From Diaporthe sp. PMI_573 (Eukaryota > Ascomycota > Sordariomycetes > Diaporthales > Diaporthaceae), in assembly GCA_021399435.1 (NCBI GenBank), contig JAJTUP010000072.1, positions 240,116 to 304,115 of the forward strand: a stretch of DNA of 64,000 nt. The letters are read 5' to 3'. Of this stretch, positions 53,661 through 64,000 are shown piece by piece. A program made the translations under genes and the position numbers. How positions within the stretch are numbered: position 1 is the first letter of the stretch; each line of letters starts with the position of its first letter. The notes below the pieces were generated by a model. It saw only the letters and a program-made list of their open reading frames with translations, searched no databases and was not told the origin of the DNA.

Positions 53661-56600
53661 GCCCCCAGATCAAAGCCCCTTACTCGCGTGGCCCGTCGCA
53701 TCTTGGTCATGGCACCGCACTGCATATGGTGGTGGGCTGGGACTGGACTCGATTGGGCAGACTCGACGGAAGACAGCACGGTTCGGGTCAATCTCTCCCT
53801 GGGGCCTGCAATTCGATGCCCGTAAAGTCGCGCCCAAGGTGGATGAATTGAAGGGAAACTCGAATCGGACGTTGAGGATACGCTACGAGAGCACCGAGCT
53901 ACTTCCCATCTGTTCACGTTTGCAATAATACCATGGTTCTACTGAACATGACCATGAATTGGACAGGGGAAAATAGCGAAGGGAGATTAGCGCTCGTCAG
54001 CGACCGCCCCAGAAGATGGCACAGCCCTATCAGGGACCAGACTGTCAGGCGCATCTCACACTGGGCAAGGAAAAAAGAGGCTCAGTGGAGGACCGTGGTC
54101 AGACGGGAGGATAGTTCATCCACGAACCCTTCAGACAATCTCATCACAAGACTTCAGCGTCACTCACATTCAGTCTCGAACCTAGCTTGTTGAGAGGTGT
54201 GTGCTGCAGAATGTGGACGGTTTTGGCTCGTATCATAACCATCCAATTGTGAGCCTGTGATTGCAGGTTGCTGGGCATTGAGACGGCCGTGGTTCACCAT
54301 GTGCCCTGGTTCGGTCTTTGCATTGGAGAAGGTCGGCATGCAACCATCGTGTTCCTCTTCATGCATGGCGCGATTCGCTGATGTAAACTGGAGGCCGGAT
54401 GTGTTGGTTGCATCCATGAACATGAACGGACATTTTCCAATCCGGATCATCAGAAATAGGATGAATCTGCATTTGTTCAATGCCATGGTCAAAATTGTTC
54501 TCCTAAACGTACAACGTCCCGGCTCCAGAGGCATCAATGAGATAGAACAATCCTCATCAGACATGCATGCATAGCCATCCATTACCAGCTGAGAAGGATA
54601 ATGAGCACAGCCGTCGGGCCCCGTACCATCACTGCAATATGGCACCTATGTTTTCCCACCAGTATCGCCTCGCGAGAAAAGATATCCCCAACGCGCCTCG
54701 GGACAAGATTTCCCATCCACCAAGGAGACAATCCATCTGAATATCACGTATCATCTCATGGGGTCATCAAGTACGTGCGAGTGGGACATGATTTGAAATT
54801 GTTGCTGGTGTCTGCGCCAACCATCACAGCCTCCACAAAGATCGCCGTGTGATATGCCATGCAGGCGTCTACAAAACGTCTGGTCTCTAACTGGGCCAGA
54901 GAACCAATAAAGAATAAGGCGGCTTCTGCTCGCCGGCCTTTGCCAAGCCGCTTTGTCTCGGCCTTTGGCCGTTTTAGCCCAACTAATCACCGTCTGGTCG
55001 GGCACCCAGGGTGTATGTAGCCTTCTACCCTGTTGGCAAGATGGATGGTGGGTTCCAAAAACATGCTTGCAATCCTCTTCACCTTTGACAGCCACAGCTG
55101 GCGATCACCAACCAAATTAAAGCACAGCCCATCCTTGGAACGCCAATCTTGCACCAGCACTCGTGCCCGAAGCTAAGCAGGCAGTTGTGCCAAGCCTGGA
55201 AGGCGTTGTCACCTTGTTACGCAGAATCATGCCATTTATTGCTTCTGGAAAACTTGCAGCATCGCAAGAAAAAGTCCAAGTTTAATAAAAAGCACACATT
55301 TCCGCGGTGAGTTTGCAGTGAATTCGGAATTCGACCCTGCGACGCATGTAAGTCAGCAGCTGTTATCCGCGTAAATGTTTGTCCCTTATCGAAATATGAG
55401 TGGACTGCGATATGTTCTGCTACCAGTCGCAATGCCAAAGGTACCGGTACACATTCCATTCAGCCTGTGGCAGGTTAAGCGTCGGGGGTATGGAGATCGA
55501 TGGTCAACGGCCTGAATCAGGGCGAGCACGTGGCCTGTCCCATCGAATTTCTGGAAGCTTGACTTGACTTTTAAGAAGCGAAGATTTAATGACGCCAGTA
55601 GTTTCATGTCCCCCAGCCCGTGACCCTTGCAACCGGGTAGCTAGTCAAAATGACGCGTATACCAAGGTGCCGTGTTAGGGAGGGGGACATCGTTTCGATA
55701 TGTTTGTACATGGATTCACCATCCAATCGGGCTACACAGTTCGAGACATGGGAGACACGCAAGGCTTGACTTTAGCCAGCCGTTTGGTCATGCTAAATCA
55801 TGCTAATTCATCCCGACGCAATGCAACCACCCCAACGAACGGTGAGAAGCCCTTGCCTCAACAACCGCATTCGCTTGTGGTGGTCTGCCGTTGAGCGATA
55901 GGGTCGGTCTCAACTTGTACTGCAGGAGATTGTGTGCATTGAGGTTTAGACTTCATCTGAACCATGCCGTCATGACTCGAGCACGTGTCTCCGTGGTCGA
56001 CTCCAGACCAGAGCACATGCTCCCGCGTACGTTCCGCGTACGTTCACCGTCGTCTGTTGTCGGGTGTCTATTTGAAGACTGGTCGGGGACTGCAGGGCGA
56101 GAAGGTGTGTAATTGAGGTGGACGATCACAAGACATGGGAACAAGAGACATCTGGTAAAGCAGAAGTTGATTTCCAAGTGTCCCCTTTCAACGGACTTGA
56201 GGAGTGTGTGTCCGTGGGGGGGTGGGGCTTGGGAGTATCTTGGGTACGAACGATAAACAAGCCCTGGCATTGGCCGCGGCGTAACGGCCGTCACATCACG
56301 GGCTGTGTTGTTGACCGAATCACACCGACATATTATATGGCATATGCGTCAGAGTTTCAACCTTCACTATGAGATCCAATCCAAACGTGGGCTTGCGACT
56401 CGGCCTCAACGCACGGCGCAGCAGAAGCACCGCACGACATCCAGCCTGAGCAGCCGACAGCCAAGGGACAAAGGCGTCGGGTATTATTAGTGTCGATCTA
56501 CACTACGACACTAACGTCCCCCTGAAAGCGTACTACACTAAGGAGCCGTCACATCTCTACGAGTCAGCATCGTGCATGCACAGAATGCACCTCACCCTGC

Positions 56601-56912
56601 CTTCTAGAACACCCGGGAATCTCGATGAAAGCCAGCTTCACTCCGCATCCTGGCGGCCGACTATCGCGAGCCATCAGCCTTCCATACTGAGACTCTCTTT
56701 GGTGGTTGGCCTACCTCATCGGGAGACATGGTACGATTTTTGGCCCAGGCCGGCCTATCACGCGATGGCTGGAGGTGGGCGCAAACCTTGTTTTTTTGCC
56801 CTCGGCCTGGCACCCAAGTCCTGGTCGCCGTCGCCCTTGACCTGGCACATATGGTTGGGGAGGGAAGGGCGGAATAGCCTGCCCACCGCCCGGCACCCCT
56901 CCTCCTCCGCCT
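53661..56912. other. Long unassigned stretch
   Basis: Only short, mutually overlapping ORFs are seen. A possible exon at about 53790-53915 reads QFDARKVAPKVDELKG. No transposon motif or RNA gene was recognised. Confidence 0.35.
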
Positions 56913-56920
56913 GCCCTCGC

Positions 56921-59393
56921 TAGTGATGTTGTACAGTTTGTACAACCTTGTTGTACGTACGTACGTACAGGAAGAAAATGTACGTACATGTACTATGTAC
57001 GTACGACTGAGCCCACTATATTCCAAATCAGGTAATTTATGGGTCATGCCGTACAAGTACGGAGCTGTACAAAACTTTGCCGGCTTAACAACTCAGCGTT
57101 ACTCTGCCATTCTCTCCCAATTGAACGCATCGCCAAAAAAGATGGCCCCTGCCAAAGCTGACGCTGCCTTCATTTGGCGACAGTTTATCGACCTCGGCCG
57201 CTCGAACCCCAAGAAAAGCAAGCGATACAGATGCCGTCACTGCCAGAAGGACTTTGCAGCGACCTCTGTTGGGAGGCCGAAAGAGCACCTCGCTGCGTGT
57301 GACAAATGGCAAGCTACGCAGCGACAAGAGCGCCAAGCTCGAGATAACGCCGGCTATCTTCCCTCATATCCTGAAGCTGTACAAAAGAAGATAACGGAGG
57401 TCGGAATTCAGCATATCTCTCAGGACGAGAGCCGCAGTTTCGCCTATGATGCCGCCGCTGCTGTAATCGCCGGCGGTCGCCCCTTCAGCCTCTTCGAGAG
57501 CCGTCGTTGGCGTTATTTCTTCACTCGCATCAAGCCTGGCTGGAAGCCCCCTAGCCGTGCCGTCATCACGCGAATTCTTCCCGAGTTCTATCAGGAAATC
57601 TATGACGAGGTTTTCAAACGTATTACCAGCTCGGAATGGTTCAACATCATATTTGACGCCTCCGATAATGTCTCGGGCCACAGGATCGTTAATATCTCGG
57701 TACAGGTACCAGACGGCCCGGCCTTCTACTGGAAAACACTTGACACGGGAGACGAACAGCACACGGCAGAGAACTGGGTGCGGCTGATCTGGGGAGAAAT
57801 GCAGCAACTGTGCGGCGGCGATCTCTCCAGGATCAATTCTATCTGTACGGATACCGAAAATACGATGCGCTCTGTACACGACCTGCTAGGGGGATTCCCA
57901 GAGCTCTCACACATCAACTTCTCTCTGTGCGATTCTCACGGCCTTCAGCTTCTGATTAAAGATATTCTTCTTCTTCCCTTCTTCGAGGATCTCTTTAACA
58001 ACGTCAGCACCCTGCTCGTGTTCTTCTCACGGTCTAAATTACAATTACAAAGATTGAGAATGTGCCAGCGCACAAGGTGGAACGGAGTAACTCGCGCGCT
58101 GATCAGAAGGTACCGGTGAATTGTTAGCTGCGACTGAGAAATCGATATACTAACCTGCTCGTTCCGAACAGTATAATTACACGCTGGGGTTCCCAGTACA
58201 ATTCTTTCTTCTCCCTCCTCCGTTCTCGAGATCCTGCCAGAGACTGGTCTGTTCGAAAAGATGTACGGGATGAGTTGCGATCTCAAGATTGCCCCGTTCT
58301 CCTGCCCGAAGCGGTTCGGATCATCAAAGACAGCAGCTTCTGGCTAGAACTCGAGGCTGCGATCGCTGTGCTGAAACCGGTGAACGACTTTCAACACGCT
58401 TCTGAGGCTGATGGGGCGGGAATTGCACACGTTGTAAATCGCTGGCTGCAAATCAAAAGCAAATGGGCTGAGATGAGAGAGGCTGATCAGTTCCCTGATA
58501 TTCCGTGGGACGATATTGACGCTATATTCAAAGCTAGGCTTGATAAGCAAACGTACGATATACATTGGATCGCCGATGCCCTCCTGCCTGATACAACAGG
58601 TCCAAACTCGAAACTTCCGCCTAGCGTCTTTGCACGCGTACAAGAATATTTGCAGAAACAGCTGGAAAATGACGACGAGTATCACCGTGCCCTCTCCGAA
58701 TTCACACACTTCCGAATGCGTACAGGCGGCCCAGACGGCTTATTCAATAAGCACAGCGCTGTATACGACGATGGTTTCAGGCCAGCAATGGCGTGGCAGT
58801 GCCTCCTCAACCAGGGCTCGATTCTGGCTAGAGTAGCTGTGAAGGTAATGAACACGCTTGCAAACTCCGTACCTTCAGAACGAAGTTTCTCTGCTATCAG
58901 TTTCATACACACGAAAGCTCGAAATCGCCTTACGCCCATGCACGCGGACATGCAGGCCTTCATTTTTATGAATGATCGCGTATTAGATCGCCTTAAGGAT
59001 CAGAAGTACACGCATAAAAAGCGCTGGGCGGATCTTGAGGAGAAGGACTGGCTGGAACTTGAAGATTCGTACCTCGAGTTGTTTGTGAATGCGCAGGGCA
59101 AGAAGGTCTGGATGGATGGTGTGATGGCCTCTGCCAATGGAGATTTCGAGTGGGAAGGTGTCTTACAGTCGACAGGTGATATATTGGGGGTTGGTACTGA
59201 AGTTGAATCAGTGGTTGGAGACTAGAGTGACAGGAGACCAGGACCGTATGAATGCTCGTACTCAACTATTGCCTAAAAAGGAAGGAGGAAATTTGTATGG
59301 TACAATTTTGTACGTACAGAAAAGTTGTACGTACGTACAGCTACCCAAAATACAGTACGTACGTACGTACGTGTACAGAAAAATGCATCACTA
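56921..59393 (+). mobile_element. hAT-D copy 2 (2473 bp), apparently autonomous, with 8-bp target duplication
   Basis: The ends are TAGTGATG at 56921-56928 and CATCACTA at 59386-59393. The target duplication GCCCTCGC is at 56913-56920 and 59394-59401. Arrays of GTACGTAC lie at about 56955-57005 and 59310-59375. It matches copy 1 base for base in length and is inverted relative to it. Confidence 0.96.
57142..59225 (+). CDS. hAT-D transposase (673 aa), intact
   Basis: The exons are 57142-58109 and 58172-59225. The intron (58110-58171) has GT-AG ends and a perfect TACTAAC branch site, and the exons total 674 codons. The start ATG gives MAPAKADAAF. A BED-type zinc finger CRHCQKDF...HLAAC is near residues 33-53. 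The RNase H-like core includes IIFDASDN, CTDTENTMRS and CDSHGLQLL, then TRW. The C-terminal dimerisation region includes NSVPSERSFSAISFIHTKARNRL. No stop or frameshift was found, unlike copy 1. Confidence 0.92.
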
Positions 59394-59401
59394 GCCCTCG
59401 C

Positions 59402-60358
59402 CAGCGACAAGCAGACCCTGGCACTGGTCAGAGAAAACACGCTGCGCGTGCCGGGAAACTCTAAACCTCTGACATGCCATTCTGCCCATTCTGCCGAGCA
59501 TCCCCAGATTGCCTTGCACCCCGCCCCTTGTTCCGGCTAGGTGTTCTCCACAATTTCGTCCCGCCCACTCTCCTGGCGACTATGCATCCGCCCGCGCGTG
59601 AAGGTCGTCGCCGCAGTCTGTTTCCCCTGATTCGACTCTCCTCGGGCCAGCGAGAAGCTGACACACAAGGCCAACCTTTGGTGTACCCAGTACTGTACCG
59701 TCCGGCTCATGGCCAAGAGATCCTGGCACGAAGTAACCGACTCCCTGTCGCAGGACATGGATGTCGGCTCACATTCACGCTTTGTGCCCTTTTTCTTTGT
59801 CTGCCGAGCACGTGCAATGCTCTTGGCGTAGATCTCGGGAGTAATTCTGTTCGGCAGATCGCTCGGGCTGGTCTAAGCCCGTATCCGGGTTCCGAATGGC
59901 CAAGAACCATGTTTACGTAACAAATGCGCGAATAAAGAAGTGACGACGGGGGTAGAACGGCAATGGTACGATCTTAATTTTCTAAAAGTGGGCCTATCAG
60001 ACTGCGGAAGCTCCCCGAGCCTAGCTTAGCAGGGTTTCTAACACCACATTCCATTCTAGGTCGTTTCAACCCGGCAGATTAATAAACGTTATTAACTGCA
60101 GCAAACTTTACTCTCCTTTAGTTAGAGTTTATAAACGAGGAGCACCTTAGGTCCGTAGTTAGGGAAGGGTCGCACGTGCCCCGTTGCGGTCTTTTGTTTG
60201 AGAACAACTACCTGTTTTTATGGTGCGACAGTGAATCCGAGGTGCTCCTCGATTAGAGATGCTGTAGGTGACTAAAGTTAAGTTGACGCTGCGCTAATCT
60301 TTAGCACGATTTCTATCTCCTTCGGACTCCTTTTCCCGTCTCTCCTTTCTTGCTAGAG
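59402..60358. other. Intergenic between hAT-D copy 2 and the protease gene
   Basis: A 148-codon plus-strand ORF (59474-59920) overlaps two minus-strand ORFs and has no recognisable domain. The 3' part is the protease promoter. Confidence 0.4.
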
Positions 60359-60366
60359 TATAAATA
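60359..60366 (+). promoter_or_regulatory. TATA box of the trypsin-like gene
   Basis: TATAAATA lies about 125 bp upstream of the ATG and is followed by a CT-rich leader (CTCTACTCCATCTC), a common fungal core promoter layout. Confidence 0.7.
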
Positions 60367-60491
60367 CATAGAAGTAATTCCTCTACTCCATCTCTTAGCT
60401 TTTTACTCTATCTCCAGCATTTTAAACACGCATTACGCTCATCTCGTTACTTTTATCTTTGTCTCTATATCTTCCTCCAACTCTTGCCAAC

Positions 60492-61391
60492 ATGAGAACC
60501 CCTCTCGCTGCCTCTCTTAGCTTCTTCGGCTTCACTTTAGCCCTTCCTGCAACTACCAATGGTCCTCTCGCAGCTACCAATGTTCCTCACCCACCAGGTC
60601 ATGCTATGTTGCCGACCATGGCAGTTAACATCGTCGGCGGAGACCTTGCCAAGGAGGGCGAGTTTCCTTGGGTAGTTTTTCTCGATCTCGGATGCGGTGG
60701 TGCGCTTTACTCCCGTCAGATCGTGTTAACAGCTTCCCACTGCGTCGGCGATACCGGGCCCATCACTAATATCTCGATGGTTTTCGGTACTATCGACACC
60801 CAAAGTAGTACGGCGACCAGAATTAATTCGACCGATGTCTACAACCAGGCCAACCTCACTGTAACCGGCGACTGGGCCCTAATCAAACTCGCCTCACCGG
60901 CGCCTGAATGGATTCCTACCCTCCCAATCGCCACCGATGACTCTAATAACAACGGCATGTTTACTGTCGTCGGCTGGGGTGACCTGACGTATGGGGCAGA
61001 TCAGCTGCAGCGGTACCTGCGTAGAGCCGAGGTGCCGCACGTAGATGACGCGACCTGTGCTAAAGATTACCCCCCAGAATCCGCAGCAGCCCAAGACGAC
61101 GCGACCTGTGGTAAAGATTTCCCCTCAGAATCCGCAGACCCTCTACCCTTGTTCAATCCTGCCCACGAAATCTGCGCCGGCTTCCCGGAAGGCGGCGTTG
61201 ACCACTGCAATGGCGACTCTGGCGGTCCGGCGGTCCACCGTGACGCGAACGGTAACTGGATCCAGGTCGGCATCGTCAGCTGGGCCTTAGGCTGCGCCTG
61301 CCCTGGCAAACCTGGCGTCTACACCAAGACGAGCGCCTTTGCTAAGGAAATCGCCGCCCAATCTGCCAAACTTGAAGCTAGCAAGCCATAA
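60492..61391 (+). CDS. Secreted trypsin-like serine protease (S1A), 299 aa
   Basis: ATG 60492 gives a signal peptide (MRTPLAASLSFFGFTLALPA) and a propeptide of about 26 residues ending before IVGG (47-50). The triad is His83 (TASHC), Asp127 (GDWALI) and Ser243 (GDSGGP). Asp237, six residues before the Ser, occupies the S1 pocket position that gives trypsin specificity. It is a single exon. A 13-16-residue tandem duplication (DDATCAKDYPPESA at 185-198 and DDATCGKDFPSESA at 202-215) adds one Cys in the loop before the active-site Ser. Such proteases are secreted for nutrition or host attack. Confidence 0.92.
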   Translation: MRTPLAASLSFFGFTLALPATTNGPLAATNVPHPPGHAMLPTMAVNIVGGDLAKEGEFPWVVFLDLGCGGALYSRQIVLTASHCVGDTGPITNISMVFGTIDTQSSTATRINSTDVYNQANLTVTGDWALIKLASPAPEWIPTLPIATDDSNNNGMFTVVGWGDLTYGADQLQRYLRRAEVPHVDDATCAKDYPPESAAAQDDATCGKDFPSESADPLPLFNPAHEICAGFPEGGVDHCNGDSGGPAVHRDANGNWIQVGIVSWALGCACPGKPGVYTKTSAFAKEIAAQSAKLEASKP

Positions 61392-62193
61392 ATATGACCG
61401 GACTGCATTCATCGCTGGGGAACGCTTCTTCTGTTCCCTGGGAGATTATAGAGCAGCCATTAGATGCAGTTTCGGATCTCTCTGCAATAGCAAATATAGC
61501 GGAATATATTCAAAGGAAAAGTAACCTTATATAAAGTCTATTTCTGCTTTTGTGCGAGAGTTACACAGAGGTGCAACATGAGTAATAAGTAAGCAGCTCG
61601 AGCCAACTTGAGTTAGCGCGATTGTGCCTGATTTGGGCCCCCTCTCCCTTAATTGTGCCTGATTCTTGTCCCTAAGTACTATGAAGGGGTCCTGAAACCG
61701 GGCCCTAACAGATCGCAGGGATACGTAAGTTCTACTATAGTCCGATGCCCGAGGCGCTTACGCTGCCTTGCTTTTACTTCTCCGAGATATCACGTGTTAA
61801 CGCCGTTCTCCCTGCCAGAGATCTCAAGCCGAGCAGTAAAAGCACTACGTATCTCTTCCCGTTTGTTCTATAGCCTAGCGTCTTTAATTTAGAGTAGCCT
61901 TTTGAAACCACCCGTGCTAGTCTCGTGACACGCGACAGTCGTCCGAACGCCAAGTGCTCGCGCTACAATGTCATTTCACTGCGATGCTATTTCCTTTCTC
62001 CGAGGGCGCCTCGTCGCCCTGACAATGAATGAGGAGCCTAAGGCGTCCTGCTACCGTAGCAACCATCGTGCGTGGGAGGGCTATTGGTGGAACTCTCCTT
62101 CATTTCCGTAAGTGACTACGCCTCCTGGACGTGCGTATCAAGCACACGGGTCGTGCGTGTCGTGGTGGGCAACGTGAGTGAGCGCTGAGTAGG
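61392..62193. other. Intergenic, no gene recognised
   Basis: It holds the 3' region of the protease gene. One frame at 61653-61892 has no domain. Confidence 0.4.
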
Positions 62194-62199
62194 TATAAA
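62194..62199 (+). promoter_or_regulatory. TATA box candidate of the basic hypothetical gene
   Basis: TATAAA lies about 95 bp upstream of the ATG at 62295, followed by a purine-rich leader. Confidence 0.5.
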
Positions 62200-62294
62200 G
62201 GGGGGCCGGGTTGCAAGACGAGGGCGAGAAAATAGAAGCAAGAGCAGACCGAACAAAGAGAAGCCATCCGAGTGTTCGAAAAACCAAGGCAAGC

Positions 62295-62906
62295 ATGCAG
62301 ATGCGCAGCGGACGAGCGGTCAGCAATGAGTTGGAAGAAGAGATTGTGGTGGTAGCGACGAGTAACGATCAGGACGTGCTACAGGCTCGAGCAAAAGTTA
62401 CGAACAGACGACAATCAGACGAATGGACGTACGGAGACGCAGAGTTTATCAAAACAGGCCAACAACTATACAGGTTCGCGCAGGCCGACAAACAGCACAT
62501 GCGAAGTGTTCGGTGGGGCCGACAAACCCTGGCTCGCTTCATCAAGCAATTCCCACCAAGCAAGGAAGTGAAATACCGAACTATCTGGGTCGAGGACACT
62601 ACTATCGCGAACGAGGTATTGAGGAGATGGATAGAGGTCCCAAATAACCCGTTCGCCCCCACCGACGAGGAAAAGAGGGCCTACAAACCAAAGCGGCGTA
62701 AAAGAGGCAACGCGATAGGGACACTTGTCGAGGAAGGTCCCCAGAGAGATGATAGCGGGAGCGAGTGGAGCGAATCCGGGGCGATGGATAGAAAGCAGGC
62801 GACAGGGGCAGCACGGAGAGCGAATGGGGCACGGCCGAACAGGGAAGCGGGCCTACGCAGGGAAGATGTGACGGTGAGCGCATCAGCATCAGGAGTGACA
62901 GGGTAG
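62295..62906 (+). CDS. Basic hypothetical protein (203 aa)
   Basis: ATG 62295 (AAGC ATG CAG) opens a frame to TAG 62906. The central part (WTYGDAEFIKTGQQLYRFA, RWGRQTLARFIKQFPPS) looks folded and helical. The second half is rich in Arg/Lys/Ser (KPKRRKRGN), possibly a nuclear localisation signal. No known family. A TATA box lies upstream. Confidence 0.45.
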   Translation: MQMRSGRAVSNELEEEIVVVATSNDQDVLQARAKVTNRRQSDEWTYGDAEFIKTGQQLYRFAQADKQHMRSVRWGRQTLARFIKQFPPSKEVKYRTIWVEDTTIANEVLRRWIEVPNNPFAPTDEEKRAYKPKRRKRGNAIGTLVEEGPQRDDSGSEWSESGAMDRKQATGAARRANGARPNREAGLRREDVTVSASASGVTG

Positions 62907-63224
62907 GGAATCAATCCATCCACGTCAATATCCGACTTTGTGGATTGAAGGGGCAGCAGCCAAGACTCTGTCAACAGCCTCTCTCACCGAGCCACATGAT
63001 TCAATATCGATCCTGCTAGTTAAACCTCGTCCTTTAATTATCACATTTGCCTCCCCCGTCTATGGCGATTATATTTCCTCCGCAGCAGTTGTTGCGTCCC
63101 AGGCCTCAATGTCCCCATCATCTATGTCCTGCAAAAGGTCCGATAGGTGGAAGAAAATCGCTGTGCCTTGTTCCGGACCGGAAAATCTTGCCTTGCATCC
63201 TCGTTTCTCATAAGTGTCTAAGTT

Positions 63225-63985
63225 CTAAGGCTGTTCTGTTGTCTCTTCCGTTGGCTTGATACTAGAGCACTTTGCTGAGTTGTCCGATGACTTCTTCCTT
63301 GGCTTTTCCCTTTTGTTTATGGCCTCTTTCCTTCTAAGTTCAGCTTGGATGTAGGATATTATATCACTAGCTCGATCTTGAGCTGAGATGCTGGCAGCTA
63401 ACTTGTTCTGGCTCTCTTTCAAATCGCTGATCAGCAATTTCAGGTCTCTGCGATGGATGAGACGAAGTCCTTGCTCGCTAAGTGGGTAACTGTCGATCAT
63501 CTTCTTGCAAGTTTTATAACTCGCATCCGGTGATGAAAGCAGGTCGAGAGCTCCCCAGATATCCGACCGGTCTCGGCGGGGGCTGCAAGACTGTGCTTTG
63601 AAAGTATTCCTAAGCAGAAAACTATCAGGTAGGTGAAACAGGATAGAGCCGAGACGACACAGAAAATGGCCTGCAACGTTACAGGGGAATGGGCGTGACG
63701 GATGTGTCTAGATGGTCTCTGGCAATATTGTGGATGTTGTGTGTGGATTTATGATTTTCGAAAACGGATCTCGTGTATGGCGGATGGGTCTTCTCAATTT
63801 TCAATTCCAGCAGGCGCGCCAGATGACCAGCCTTCGACGCACAGTCTTGTAGTTTCTTGGCGGTGCGCAAGATAGTGAAGAAGGGCCTCGCCTGTTGTGA
63901 CGTTGACTTTTTCCCTGGCCGTGCAGCAGCAGGGGGCTTCTGTAGCTCGTTGTCTGGAGGGGTTAACTCGTAGGTGCGATTGCAA
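63225..63985 (-). CDS. Hypothetical multi-exon protein at the right edge
   Basis: The last exon ends at 63225. It encodes DRSDIWGALDLLSSPDASYK, then MIDSYPLSEQGLRLIHRRDL and a helical Gln/Lys-rich tail (KEKPRKKSS-like). The frame is open upstream to about 63605, where an AG acceptor is needed. An earlier minus-strand frame (RTAKKLQDCASKAGHLARLLE, 63679-63870) is probably an upstream exon. The gene may continue past the window. No recognised domain. Confidence 0.4.
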
Positions 63986-64000
63986 GAGTATATACCACCC

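Noticed and set aside
54160..54645. 161-codon minus-strand ORF
   Set aside because: No domain, no coding bias apparent, opposed by an equally long ORF on the other strand.
55080..55215. Possible 5S-rRNA-like segment (GAAGCTAAGCAGGC, GCCTGGAAGG)
   Set aside because: Only two short words resemble 5S internal control regions; order and remaining sequence do not fit a fungal 5S gene.
59474..59920. 148-codon ORF after hAT-D copy 2
   Set aside because: Overlaps two minus-strand ORFs, Pro/Arg-rich, no domain or conserved motif visible.
1..64000. Starship captain (DUF3435 recombinase) or a large Starship
   Set aside because: The only tyrosine recombinase found carries Ndc10-like and GCR1_C features of Cryptons; no DUF3435-type captain was recognised.

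Overview
The window is nuclear DNA of a filamentous ascomycete. Short GT-AG introns of about 37 to 95 bp, TACTAAC-type branch sites and fungal families (FunK1 kinases, HET/NACHT/ankyrin proteins, a bZIP-basic/ankyrin regulator, a PD-(D/E)XK-like family, an RPN4-type zinc-finger protein) support this. The gene mix resembles an accessory, repeat-rich compartment of a Fusarium-like Sordariomycete; the genus is an inference. No rRNA, tRNA, CRISPR array or complete metabolic cluster was seen.

Layout. 1-11.4 kb: an edge-truncated hAT/HET/NACHT chimera with a separated ankyrin tail, an intact-looking hAT element (3076-6059) lying between two unrelated broken genes, fragments of an aminoglycoside-phosphotransferase-like gene and a FunK1 kinase, a LINE 3' end and a hAT remnant. 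11.4-20 kb: a tiny zinc-ribbon ORF, an ankyrin gene split by a non-autonomous hAT-type element with an 8-bp target duplication, a 5'-truncated GH26 mannanase, an AT-rich stretch, and a bANK-type regulator. 20.8-30.5 kb: a GC-rich Crypton-like tyrosine-recombinase gene, a PD-(D/E)XK-like gene, a small MADS-like gene and a TPR/F-box gene. 30.7-43.4 kb: an intact pogo transposase, an internally deleted copia element, LINE, hAT and Tc1 scraps, and the first copy of a 2473-bp hAT element. 43.5-52.4 kb: a full-length FunK1 gene, an RPN4-like gene with a frame change, and a homocysteine S-methyltransferase cut by a hAT remnant. 53-64 kb: mostly unassigned DNA, the second 2473-bp hAT copy in opposite orientation, a secreted trypsin-like protease and hypothetical genes.

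How it fits together. At least seven transposon lineages (four hAT groups, pogo, Tc1/mariner, copia, Tad-like LINE, Crypton) are present. Several are recent: two hAT copies are nearly identical with perfect target duplications, and one MITE insertion is reversible on paper because its removal restores an uninterrupted 484-codon ankyrin frame. Many host genes end exactly at transposon sequence, and several reading frames are chimeric. The genes do not form one pathway. The common themes are self/non-self recognition (HET, NACHT, ankyrin), fungal-specific kinases and genome rearrangement by transposons.
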